From: Gastrodia elata
Taxonomy: Eukaryota > Streptophyta > Magnoliopsida > Asparagales > Orchidaceae
Length of the DNA stretch: 64,000 nucleotides
Assembly: GCA_016760335.1 (NCBI GenBank)
Contig: CM028682.1
Span: 10,195,501-10,259,500 of the forward strand
Direction: 5' to 3'
The notes under the pieces were generated by a model. The model had not been told where the DNA came from and ran no database searches. It saw only the letters and a list, made by a program, of their open reading frames with translations. Position 1 is the stretch's first letter; each line of letters starts with the position of its first letter. Below are positions 22,196-33,700 of this stretch, piece by piece. Made by a program: the position numbers and the translations under genes.

Positions 22196-22910
22196 GAGGA
22201 CAAAACTGTGAGGCATTTCAGGCCAAAGATGATAATATCTTGGTGCTCAAAATTTCGGGCTATTACACTACCATAATTCTATCAACTGCTGGCTTTGTTA
22301 AGTTTGCCATTGCAAAATTGATTTTGTTCAATTTTCCAAAATATGACTCCAAGGCATTTAGTATGGAATGAGTGATTAAATGAGCCTTAAGGAGTGGAAA
22401 AGTTATCCAAACATGAACAATAAGAGGTTCACATTGTGGATAAAAGGAAGTTATCCACTTAAGGAACTTCATTGGATAGTTTTTAATGAAATAGAAACCT
22501 CGAGCAAAGATCTAAGAGTAATCCATTTTGTTTATTAGTTGTATAAGCATGTGTTGAGCATCTATCACCCCCGATTTGAGCCTTTTGATAAAGGCCCAAA
22601 GCATAGAAAAAATTCTTAATGGAAACCATATTAGGTCTCCCATTAGAAAATTTCCCAATAAGGGTAAACTTGAACAACTTAGCTAAGGTTTTCTCTTCAT
22701 CATTTAAGAGGGTAAGAGCAGGTTTACCTCTAAGAAGAATGATTGGCTTGATTTCAATATGATCCACTAAAGAAGAGAAAGTAATAAGAACATCTCTAAA
22801 TGATTTGGGAGAAGATGAGCATTTATTCTGCTAAAGGAACAGATTAGGTAGCATCCCCAAACCTTTCTCCTTAGGTGACATCCCATCAGCCATTCCCACT
22901 GCACACTTCA

Positions 22911-23608
22911 ACATGACTCATGGTGGACCGCCTTCATTATTTCCAGCTTCATGTGTAACCAATTATGTTTCATGTTTTATTGATATAAAATGAGATTACA
23001 TCAGAAGGCTTAGTCGATGTACAAAATAGAAAAGAAAAACAAACCAACTAAGCCCTGAAAAAACTAACATGAGCTCATCCTAAATGTTAGCTATCTAAAA
23101 AATGAAAAATACGTAAGAGTAATGACAAAAAACTAGCAGGTGAAGAGGTTCACATTCATGAATATGAACCCAATATCCAACATCATTTGACCACCAGCTT
23201 CAAGGAATAGCATACATAAAAAAGCTCGAACAAAACAACTTGTAGATAAGAAAATAATCAAAATAGAAGCTAAGAAGTTACAACAGTCTCACCAAAGAAC
23301 TACTGCATCTTGTTCCACAATCTAGCTCAAATTTAAAGATAAGCTCCAACAAACCAGCCAATAAAACAATCACAACTTTTGATATATATGGACAAGGTCA
23401 AATTCACATCCTATTATTAAGATTAGTATAGAAAATAAGAATAAAAGAAAGGCCAAGCAACCACCTCCATTAACCAAAGTCCTCCAAAATAATAGTACCC
23501 AACAATAAGACTACTAAGAATCCTAGTGATACAAATTGTAACTTGAGGTGTAAGTAGGTGACTCATAAGCATTATAGCCTCCATCATCATATTAAATAGA
23601 CAACAACC

Positions 23609-23609
<1 letters not shown>
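22911..23609 (-). other. Non-coding stretch, possible LINE 3' tail
   Basis: Read on minus, a T-rich stretch with TTCTATTTTGTACATCGAC, then CTGATGTAATCTC, then AATAAAACATGAAAC resembles the 3' untranslated end of a plant LINE or gene, lying just upstream of the ORF1-like start. No coding frame or poly-A tail could be found, so this is only suggestive. Confidence 0.3.
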
Positions 23610-23691
<82 letters not shown>

Positions 23692-23697
23692 TGTATG

Positions 23698-23728
<31 letters not shown>

Positions 23729-23735
23729 ATATGTA
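23610..23735. repeat. Compound microsatellite (TA)n(TG)n(TATG)n
   Basis: About 30 bp of TA, 50 bp of TG, then TATG tetranucleotides (23694-23728). The open frame seen across it on minus is a repeat artefact. Confidence 0.97.
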
Positions 23736-23749
23736 TATACTTGACAGAC

Positions 23750-24662
23750 TGCAAAAGTGTAACTTTTATTTACATACAAGTGCACGTGGTCTAAAGAGAT
23801 AAAAGAATGGTGAGTTTTAAATTATTGTCCTCAAGGATTATAGGAAGCTTACTAGCTATTGATTTCTCTACTAATGCTTAAACAATCAAAACTTAGTTTT
23901 TGTTACTAAACTAAAACCAAGCATGCAATGTAAATAAATCTAGAGTTATGAGGATGTAATCAAGTTTTAAAATATTGGGTAGAGTTAGGTCGATCAACCA
24001 TGGTTCAATAATTCTAACTTTTGCTGAGTGTGAATCGATCAATTTATGAGAATGTTAAATTCATATTTTAAGGGGCTAAGAATAAATAAATCCACTAGTG
24101 ATGTCTCACACGCATGGTCACTCATTACTAAACATTCAGGTTATCTTTAACTGATCTCATATGAGACCACTTAACTTCTGACCTTGTTGTCTAAATGATG
24201 GGTTCTTTGAGTTCTAGTGGCTTTCCATGTCTAGTGCAAATGGAAGTGGATACCCATCTTTTTTCTCACATGCACATAGACATTTTCGTATTCAAACGAG
24301 AGCGTGCATATCTCTATACTCCAATAATCCTTTATTTGATATAACATTATGTCTAAGCAAAAGTCGCATGAAGTATAGAACACAAAAGATAAGAAATTTC
24401 AAGTGCACATAAATCTTTAATCTAGACTTTTTCTACAATTAAATATTTAGTATTACTTGCATGGCATGCTACTACATGCACACACATCTTGATCAAAACT
24501 TTTGCTTCGATCTAATATGTGGTATGATGTAATCACACCCTTTTAAAGATTAAATATATAAGACTTTATAAGAAGGAAAACACGTGCACTCATCACAACT
24601 AAATCTTACATTCATTCTCAATAATCACATAAGAAAATCTACAAACATTAGTCTAGCATAAC
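23750..24662 (-). repeat. Probable LTR fragment of another family, left of the ATAAC insertion
   Basis: The sequence continues across the Tekay-like insertion into 35076-35775, because ATAAC is duplicated at the junctions. Read on minus, its end (CGTGCACTTGTATG, then GCAGTCTGTCAAG) resembles 28180-28250 (CGTACACTTGCGTG, then CAGTCTGTCAG). Ends of this kind are seen in Athila/Tat-type gypsy LTRs, but I could not find both termini, so the assignment is tentative. Confidence 0.35.
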
Positions 24663-26998
24663 TGTAACAACCCAAGGTTGTTACCTAGCTTAATTTAAGC
24701 TTAATCATGTCTTAATTACCATTCCATTAAATTCATCTAGCCATTTGAATCAATCCCTAAAGATTTGGTGCGATTCAGAGTTAAATCCAATATTTTGGAA
24801 TATTTTAATATTTAATTAATTAGAAAATTGAGCTATTTTTTTGACCTCAAAATCGAAATCCGACTTCGCCGTTGCGATCGATACCCTCAAATTAGCTAGG
24901 GGTGACGTTTTGGACGCGTTTGGAAGTCGTCGAATTTTCGCGAATTAAATACCCCGAAAATTAGCATAATTAAATACTCGTCGGAATTAAATCTGACTTC
25001 GCCGTTGCGTTCCTCACCCTCGAATTAGCTAAGGGTGAAATTTTATGATTTTTTGGAGTACATTTATAAAATCTGAATTTTTCATTATTTTTAAAATTAA
25101 ATTACTTAAGTTAATCAAAATATTTCATTTTTCCCTCTTCTTTTCTTCAAAATCTGATCCCTATGCTATCTTCCCCTCCTTTCTTAGCACTTCCTCCCCA
25201 TCCCAGCACTTAAGTGAAAGTTGGCTGCCATTACTTCCCACCTAAGTTGATGGGAGCGCTCTTAATGGAGCCTTGTCTCCTCATCCCCCCTTAAAACACA
25301 ACTCTAGCTCTCTTCTTCCTCCTTTGCCCAACTGAAGCTCTTCCTCTACTTTACATTCTTGCTGTACCTACTGTTGGAGAAAGCCTTAGCCCATTCTTCT
25401 TCTTGCTAGTAGCTGAAGGAGAATAAGAAAGGACCTCTCAAGCTCTCAAGCCTCTCTTAGGAAATCTGTCATTATCAACACTAAGGTACTTCCTTTCCCC
25501 CATTGAATGTATTTAATGGCTACTCCATTTCACTCTTATGCTTAGTTTGCATCCTTAGAAATCTGTATTTAAGGTATGAAATTCATTAGAACTTATTAAT
25601 TTTGCAATTTTAGGAAGATAAAGCAAACCTGTTTCTCCTCCATTCTGCATACCCAGTTGTTTAACCCCACTATTTGTATTTTTAACTTAATCTTTTGGGG
25701 CTGTTTTGGGGTACCAATGGAAAGTTCTCAGAAAGAGCTTTCCAACGGTATATGGCACCGCACGTTGAAGTGCTCTAGGTTGAGAGTAATTGAGCCCGAA
25801 AGTTGACCCATCGCTGTTTACGTTCAGGCAAAATCACGTCTGATGCTACAGCATGCTGCAATGCCCATAGTTGCGAATTTGGGTCTGCTGCAGCGCAAAA
25901 ATTCGCTCCAGCGCGCAGCAGCGCCTCAAGTTTCAAATCCAGGTCCGCTAGGGGCGCACCATAGCGCCGAAATCTGGCATTTTTTTCCCGTTTACAGCGT
26001 GCTCCAGGGCGCTGCAGTGCACTCCAGCCCATCCATATCGTATAGGGACCACTATAGCACACCCTAGCGCTTAAAAATGCAGTTTTTGGCCGCTACAGCG
26101 CGTTATAGTGCTCCACAGCGGCCAGAAAATTGATTTGACCGTATCTTGATCATCCAGACTCCAAATTCAAAATGTAAAGTGCTAGATAGCTTAGAATTTT
26201 AGTGCCTACAATAATATAAAAACATATTTTAGTTTAGAACCCTAGAAAAATTATAAATGACCAAAATACCCATAATCATAATTAGATCATAACTTGGTCA
26301 ATTGAAGTCCAATTTGGGCCTACCACCAGTCAAAATGTTCAGTGTGATATAGGAAAGCTATAGCTACTGAATTTGCTGAATCTGGATACCAAATGAAAAA
26401 GTTATACCTTTTTGACCCCTCTTAACTTAGAAAATTCTCAAATTTTCCCTTAGAAATTCAATTGGCTATAAATAATTTGTTAGACCTCAGAATTCAGTGT
26501 TCTTAGACTCTATGGAGTCCTTGAACTGTAACCAACAGTAAAATGTATAAAAATTTAGATTTCATTAAGTGCAATTTACTAAAAAGCCCTTACCATCAAA
26601 ACCTTAATTTGAACCTACATGACTCATTTCTTACCCAATTTTGGTTTATACTTACTATCTATTTTCATATTGGATAGTAAGGAATCATCTGATAATAAGA
26701 AAATCCCAATTTGAAGCCTTAAATCAAAAAGTAGCTTTTTGGACCCTTATGTAGGGGCAAAATAGTTATTTTTGCCCAAAATTTATGTTAAGTGCCCTTA
26801 ACCTATAATCTGTGTTTTAAATCACTCAAACTAGTATTAGAACTACATTAGAATCATTTAAGTAAAAAAAATCAGTCATTAGGTCAACTTAGTAAAATTC
26901 CCCAAAATTCTATAAGTCTTTTTCTTAGGATCCTACACCTCACTTAATGATCATTCCTAAGATTAGGACTAGATCATAGGTTAGAATTCATTCATTGG
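24663..26998 (+). repeat. Truncated 5' LTR of the Tekay-like element
   Basis: Aligns with 30781-33142 over its whole length; both share CCGACTTCGCCGTTGCGATC near the start. The two diverge after TTCATTCATTGG. It contains a GC-rich block of GCGC/TAGCGC words (25830-26130) and a degenerate hairpin at 25714-25742 (TGGAAAG paired with CTTTCCA). Confidence 0.92.
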
Positions 26999-28220
26999 AG
27001 GAATTCCCCACTAAGTGAGGAGGAGAGCCAAAGGAAGAGATAACTCCCCAAGGGCGGCAAGGCAAGCTTTTGCAAAGGGAGAAGAGGAAGAAGGCAGCAC
27101 TAGCGACCTAAGGAGAGGATAATTAGAAGGAGAAGAAGATGTCCGGAGAACTTCTACAGAGCGTTCACAGTATCTTCTAAACTCAATCTTGTATTTTCTC
27201 TGAGTTGACCATGAAAGGGTCTTTATCCATGTATGTGTCTTCTTTGTTTACTTGTGTAATGAGTAGCTAAACTCCCCTTGGGGAGGGGTTAGGTTGAAGT
27301 CCCATTTTGCATGATGTAATATTGATGTATGAATATTTTCCTCAAGCATAATGTATTATGATTTTTATGCCTTACTAAGAAATTTTCATCTAATTAGTCT
27401 TGATATATTTATGAGAAAAGAACTAAGAAAATCTAAGATCTAATTGTCTTGTGCTCCTTAGCTCACCTTAAGTTGGATATTATATTTGAGTGCATGAAAG
27501 CTTAGAACCATGTGAGAAGGTTCTTGAGCTCAATGCACCTCAACCTAAGCTCAACCAAAGAGTTTATGCAAGTGATGCTAAGACCCACTAAATGAGCTCT
27601 TTAGCTCCACATAATTGAGATTGAGTAATGAAGTGTTGAGTGCTCATGAACTAAATGACATAGTCATTGAGCTCAACATGTGATTCTCTCATCTCAACTA
27701 TGTGAGATGCGAGTGATGCTCATAATGGAAATCAATGCTTGTGAGATCCTAAGATTTAAGAAAATTTAAACTCTCCTTGAATAAAGAGAAAATGAATTAA
27801 CTTTAAATCTCAAGAATCTTACAAAAATCTTTATGCTAAGTAGAACCGAATGTGAGTTCATTTTGTGAATGAGATTTGAACTTGTAAGCCTTTGAGCTAG
27901 ACTAAAGGATAATAATGTGCACTTGATTTCAATTAAACTAAATGATAAAAACTTGATAAACAAATCTACATGAGTATTATATCATTGCATGTGGGGATGG
28001 TCCCAACTCTTCTCTTTCTTTAATCTTATTATTTTACTTAGTGAATATTTGTGCTAATTTTAGACCAACCAACCAATACATACTATAGCTTAAACATTAG
28101 TGAGAATAGATATACTTAAGTGACAAATCAACCAATTCTCTGTGGTTCGATAAATTCCTGGAAAGTCATACTTTCCACTTATTACTTCAGACAACGTACA
28201 CTTGCGTGAAAGTGCAGACG
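26999..28220 (+). other. 1.2 kb sequence of unknown origin between 5' LTR and RT
   Basis: It does not match the corresponding part of the 3' LTR. Its end, TCTGTGGTTCGATAAATTCC, then TTATTACTTC and CGTACACTTGCG (28140-28206), has the look of an Athila/Tat-type LTR end. It may be a different LTR inserted before or during the deletion of the Tekay 5' half. I found no coding sequence. Confidence 0.35.
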
Positions 28221-29130
28221 TGTATTTACAGTCTGTCAGCCACTATGTATTCCTAGTGATGTCATTTGGATTGACAAATGCGCCTTCCATCTTTATAGAC
28301 TTAATGCAGCGTGTCTTTAAGCCATACCTTGACAAATTTGTCATCGTGTTCATAGATGATATTTTAATATACTCCAAGATGAAGAAGGAATATGAGAGTC
28401 ACCTCAGGATTGTGTTAGAAGAACTGAGAAGTCACCAGCTGTATGCCAAATATTCAAAATGCAAAATTTGGCTTGATTCTATCGCCTTCTTAGGTAACGT
28501 GATAGATGCTCAAGGGATCAAAAGTAGATCAAATCAAGGTCAGCGCAATCTAAGAATGGGTACAACCCAAGTCAGTGACAGAAATCAGAAGTTTCTTGGG
28601 GTTGGTCGGTTATTACAGAAGATTTGTGAAAGGGCTTTTCTCAGATAGACTCTCCACTCACCAAACTCACCCAAAAGGCCGTACCCTTTGAATGGTCACC
28701 AGCTTGTGAAGGAGCGTTCCAAGCACTGAAATATGAGCTTAATTCTGCCCCCGTCCTAGTTCTTCCTAAGGAAGGAGTAAACTATCAAGTCTATACTGAC
28801 ACCTCTGGTATAGGCTTAGGTGACGTACTAATGCAAGAAGGGAAAGTCATAGCATATGTTTCCCGCCAACTGAAGACCCATGAGAGAAATTATGTCGTTC
28901 ATGACCTCGAATTAGCTGCTGTAGTGTTCGCCTTAAATATTTAGCGTCAGTATCTATATGGGATTCAGTGCTCGATTTTCACAGATCATCAGAATCTGAA
29001 ATACATATTTACTCAAAGGGAGTTAAATTGTTGACAGAGAAGGTGGTTAGAATTAATCAGTGAATACCATCTTGATATCCAGTACCACCCTGGAAAGGAA
29101 AATGTGGTAGCTAATGTAATAAGCCATCAT
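28221..29130 (+). pseudogene. Gypsy reverse transcriptase (partial) and RNase H remnant
   Basis: RT begins abruptly at HYVFLVMSFGLTNAP and contains the catalytic FIDDILIYS motif (Y/FxDD, near 28355) and HLRIVLEELR. The N-terminal RT motifs are absent. After a frame change near 28540 the connection domain follows (FEWSPACEGAFQALK). RNase H comes next: VYTDTSGIGLGDVLMQ (first Asp), AYVSRQLKTHERNY, HDLELAAVVFAL (Glu) and FTDHQNLKYIF (Asp), ending with YHPGKENVVANVISH. In-frame stops occur near 28944 and 29032. Family identity is secure; the protein is dead. Confidence 0.93.
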
Positions 29131-29139
29131 GCTACTCTT

Positions 29140-30670
29140 AATGCTCTGATCTCTAAGAGTCCTCTGGATGAAGAATTCCATAAGTTAGATATCCAATCAG
29201 TGCATAGTGACCAGGTGAGTACAATGCTCTCAATGATTAATGTGGAGCCCATGTTTCACAGAGATGTATCAATTACTCAAACGAAAGATCATGAGTACCT
29301 GAATTTTAAACAAGCCATCGAGGGTGGCCGTCGTATCGACATTCGATTCCATAAAGGTGTCATCTATCAAGAGGATCGTCTATGGATTCCCAAATCCATG
29401 TAACAAGAGATTCTAGTGGAAGGCCACAATTCTGGTTACCAAGTGCACCCCGGTAGTACTAAGATGTATCAATATCTGAGGAAATCATTCTGGTGGCCTA
29501 GGATGAAGAAAAGTGTGGCTGAGTTTGTATCAAAATGTCACGCCTGTAATCTAGTCAAGGCTGAACATCAGAGGCCTTGAGGACTTCTCCATCCTCTAGC
29601 AATTCCTGAATGGAAATGGTTTGATATTTCTATGGACTTCGTGATGGGTTTACCCAAATCATGATCTAGTGCTGATTCAATTTGGGTCATTGTCGTTCGA
29701 TTGACCAAATCAGCACATTTCATCCTAATGCGTCAAAGTGATTCAGTAGAGAAATTGGCAAGGTTGTATATCAAGGAGACCATCAGACTTCATGGGATTC
29801 TGAGGTCTATTGTATCTGATCGTGATAGTCAATTCACTTCTAAGTTTTGGCAAGCTGGGCATCAAGACTTGGGAACTACCCTAGCCATAAGCACCGCTTT
29901 TCATCCTCAAATAGATGGTCAAACTGAACGAGTTAATCAAATTCTTGAAGACCTTCTTCGCCTATGTATTTTGGATTTTTGAGGTTTTTGGGAAGATCAT
30001 ATTCCCTTAGTTGAATTTGTGTATAATAACATTTTCCAATCGAGTATTGGCATGGCTCCGTATGAAGCCTTGTACGACAGAAAATGCAGTACGACGCCTT
30101 ACCATGGTCTGAAACAGGCAGTGTTCAGCTGTATAGTTCAGATTTAGTTGAAGAAACTAATAGGAAAGTGCAGATGATCCAGCAAAGAATTAAAGCAGCT
30201 CAAGATCGTCAGAGTAAATATCACGATGCCCATCATCATTCTCTGGAGTTCAATGTTAGAAATTTTGCATATCTCAAAGTTAGCCAAATGAAAGCTATTT
30301 CATTTCGGTGTAGCCGGGGGAAGCTTAGTCCTCGCTACGTCGGACCATTCGAAAGTAATAAAGAAAATTGGTTCTTGCTGCGCAATAGATTAAAACTTCC
30401 TGAAAATTTTTTTGCAGTTCATAATGTGTTCCATATCTCCTCGTAGTGAAGGTGTCTTCGTAATCCTTCTCATCTAATCCAACTTCCAGCAGTATCCCTT
30501 CAGCCGATCTTTCTTAATGGAAGAGCCTACAGAATCTTAGCTCGTGATCAAAGGCAGCTAAGAAATTGTTCTATTCCTATGATAAAGGTTCAGTGGAATA
30601 TCGCTCTATTGAAGAATCTATTGGAAAAAAGAGGCGATATGCCAGACAAAAATATCCAAGTCTCTTTGAT
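29140..30670 (+). pseudogene. Gypsy integrase with GPF/Y module and chromodomain remnant
   Basis: Domains in order: the HHCC zinc-binding domain (EGHNSGYQVHPG with CHAC, 29420-29550), then the catalytic core with FDISMDFVMGLP, IVSDRDSQFTS and QTERVNQILEDLL giving the D, D and E residues. The GPF/Y module (LSPRYVGPFES, about 30325-30355) follows, then VHNVFHISS. The chromodomain (30540-30670) survives only with frame shifts, recognisable from GTTCAGTGGAA and the final GATATG-CCAGACAAAAATATCC stretch. Stops interrupt near 29401, 29578, 29661 and 29982. The chromodomain and the 4.3 kb LTR suggest the Tekay/Del lineage. Confidence 0.92.
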
Positions 30671-30764
30671 AATTCAGGGTACCTTTTACAATTTCAAATT
30701 TCATTCTTAATCATTTGCATTCTTCTTCCCTCTTAATAATGATGTCGATGATGACATCATTTTT

Positions 30765-30780
30765 AAGTGGGGAGAGTCTA
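30765..30780 (+). other. PPT of the Tekay-like element
   Basis: AAGTGGGGAGAGTCTA directly before the LTR start at 30781, preceded by GATGTCGATGATGACATCAT, a near-palindrome conserved upstream of the PPT in all three gypsy internal regions here. Confidence 0.85.
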
Positions 30781-33700
30781 TGTAACAACCAACAACCCGC
30801 TTAATTTAAGCCAAATTATGTCTTAATTACTATCCATTAAATTCATCTAGTCATTTGAATCAATCCCTAAGATTTGGTGCAATTCAGAGTTAAATCCAAC
30901 ATTTTGGATATTTTAATATTTAATTAATTAGAAATTGAGCTATTTATTTTGGCCTCAAAATCGAAATCCGACTTCGCCGTTGCGATCGTTACCTCAAATT
31001 GCTAAGGTGATGTTTTGGACGTGTTTGCAAGTCATCAAATTTTCGCAAATATTTTAATATAATTAAATACTCCGAAAATTAGCATAATTAAAATCATCCG
31101 GAATTAAAATCCGACCTTCGCCGTTGCCATTCCTCACCCTCGAATAGCTAAGGGTAAAATTTTAGGATTTTCGGAAGCACATTTATAAAATCTGAATTTT
31201 TTCATTATTTTTAAAATTAAATTACTTAAGTTAATCAAAATATTTTATTTTTCCCTCTTCTTTTCTTCAAAATCTGATCCCTATGCTGTCTTCCCCTCCT
31301 TTCCTAATAGCTTCCTCCCCTTCCCAGCACTTGAGTGAAAGTTGGCTGCCATTACTTCCCACCTAAGTTGATGGGAGGGCTCTTAACGGAGCCTTGTCTC
31401 CTCATCCTCCCTTAAAACACAACTTTATCTCTCTTCTTACTTCTTTGCCCAGCTGAAGCTCTCCCTCTACTTCATATTCTTGCTGTACCTACTATTGGAG
31501 AAAGCCTTAGCCTATTCCTCTTCTTGCTAGTAGCTGAAGGAGAAGAAGAAAGGACCTCTCAAGCTCTTAAGCCTCTTCTAGGAACTATCATTGTCAACAC
31601 TAAGGTACTTCCTTTCCCCCAATGAATATATTCAATGGCTATCCATTTCACTCTTATGCTTAGTTTGCATCCTTAGAAATATGTATTTAAGGTATGGAGT
31701 TCATTAGAACTTATTAAGGTTGCAATTTTAGGAAGATAAAGCAAACCTGTTTCTCTCTCCTCTGCATACCCAATCATTTAACTCTCCACTGTTTGTAATA
31801 CTAACTTAATCTTTTGGGGCTGTTTTGGGTACTCATGGAAAGGTCTCGAAAAGAGCTTTCCAACGGTATATGGCACCACGTGAAATACTCTAAGTTGAGA
31901 GTAATCGAGCCCGAAGGTTGACCCATCATTGTTTACATTCTGGCAAAATCACCGTCTAACGCTACAGCGCACTGTAGCGCCCATAGTTGCGAATTTGGGT
32001 CTGCTGCAGCGCAAAAATTCACTACAAGCGTGCTCCAGCGTGCTGCAGCGCCTCAAGTTTCGAATCCGGGTCTACTAGGGCGCGCCATAGCGCCAAAATC
32101 TGCATTTTTTGCCCGCTACAACACAACACACAACAAAACAACACAACAAACACACAAAACAAGCGCGCTCTAGCGCTCCATATCGTATAAGGACTGCTAT
32201 AGCGCACCCTAGCGCTTAAAAATGCAGTTTTTGGCCGCTACAGCCGCGCTGTAGCGCTCCACAACGGCCAGAAAATTAATTTGACCATATCTTGGTCATC
32301 CGGACTCAAAATTCAAAACTTTAAAGTGCTAAATAGTTTAGAATTTTAGTGCCTACAATAATATAAAAAAATATTTTAGTTTAGAACCCTATAAAAATTA
32401 GAAATTACCAAAATACCCCTAATCATAATTAGGTCATAACTTGGTCAATTGAAGTCCAATTTGAGCCTACCACCAGTCAAAATGTTCAGTGTGATATAGG
32501 AAAACTATAGCCACTGAGTTTGCTAAATTTAAATACCAAATAAAAAAGTTATGCCTTTTTGACCCCTCTTAACTTAGAAAATTCCCAAATTTCCCTTAGA
32601 AATTCAATTGGCTATAAAAAATTTGTTAGACCTCAGAATTCAGTGTTCTTAGACTCTATAGAGTCCTTGAACTGTAACCAACAGTAAAATGTATAAAAAT
32701 TTAGATTTCATTAAGTGCAATTTACTAAAAAGCCCCTTAGGTCAAAAACCTTAGTTTGAACTTATATGACCAATTTCTTACCCAAATTTGGTATACTTGC
32801 TGTCTATCTTCATGTTGGACAGTATGGAATCATCTGATAATAAGAAATCCCAATTTAAAGCCTTAAATCAAAAAGTAGCTTTTTGGACCCTTAAGTAGGG
32901 GCAAAATGGTTATTTTTGCCCAAAATTTAGGTTAAGTGCCCTTAACCTCTAATCTGTGTTTTAAATCACTCAAACTAGTATTAGAACTATATTAGAATCA
33001 TTTAAGTGAGAAAAATCAGCCATTAGGTCAACTTAGTAAAATTACCACAAAATTCTCTAAGTCTTTTTCTTAGGATCCTGCACCTCACTTAATAATTATT
33101 CCTAAAATTAGGACTAGATCATAGGTTAGAATTCATTCATTGGGTAAATAGGTTACTCAATGAATGAATCCTTAGTTTTACTAGTTTTTAGATTTTATAA
33201 CTTATTTTGATTATCTTGTCTTTCAACATTAGATTTAGGATAATGAGATTCATCCTATTAAATTTGATTTGCTTAATAGGATTTGCCTCAATCAATAGTT
33301 CACTGTTAGATTGAAACCTAGATCTTAGGTCTTATCCTTCTTGGATTATGTGATTAAGCCCAATCTCATGGTGTTTAATCCATAATCTATAGTTTAGTAG
33401 TTTTGATTAGAGCTTTGTACAGAGCGTTTAAAATTATTAATTAGGTCGTGATGATTTATTACTTAACTCTTATAGTCGGCTTTGATTCAGTATATTAGGA
33501 CCTAGCTAGTCCTAATATTTTGTAACTTATAAGGATGAGTTTCTGAGTTACACTCGATAGTAAGAAAATGGTGATCCTGAACTTGTGTAACTTAGAATAG
33601 TTAGAATAGATAATTAGAAAATAAATGATATCACCATATTAGTAGAGTCCCTTGCTTACTTTTGATATTTTATTGCTACGCATCCCTTGTATACTTGAGC

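Larger units (their letters stand above)
21588..22267 (+). mobile_element. Complete Cassandra TRIM retrotransposon, 680 bp, TSD CTACC
   Basis: Two 225-bp LTRs (21588-21812 and 22043-22267), each starting TGTAA and ending TATTACA, flank a 230-bp non-coding centre. After the first LTR comes TGGTAATAGAG, a decayed tRNA-Met primer site. ATTTGGGGAT before the second LTR is the PPT. CTACC occurs on both sides (21583-21587 and 22268-22272). Both LTRs carry a 5S-rRNA-like segment, the defining trait of Cassandra elements, which are non-autonomous and transcribed by RNA polymerase III in known cases. It sits within the LINE ORF1-like gene. Confidence 0.95.
18296..22910 (-). pseudogene. LINE-type ORF1 (DUF4283 and zinc knuckle), split by two insertions
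   Basis: Read on minus the coding pieces are 22910-22268, 21587-21152 and 18999-18296. The first has FKFTLIGKFSNGRPNM and, after a break, WITSFYPQCEPLIVHVWITF, then ESYFGKLNKI. These match the DUF4283 layout of plant L1 ORF1 proteins. The second piece continues in register across the Cassandra insertion with a CCHC-like knuckle (ICPTCY, then IIGHDELNCFKL). The third is an acidic and basic C-terminal tail (DSVDEDSEPDDLISSSRDE) ending at a TGA at 18296. Several frame breaks exist, so it is dead. No endonuclease or RT follows, so this could also be a host gene derived from an ORF1. Confidence 0.7.

Noticed and set aside
23423..23785. 120-codon minus frame with THTHTH and YIYIYI runs
   Set aside because: Product of the (TA)n(TG)n repeat.
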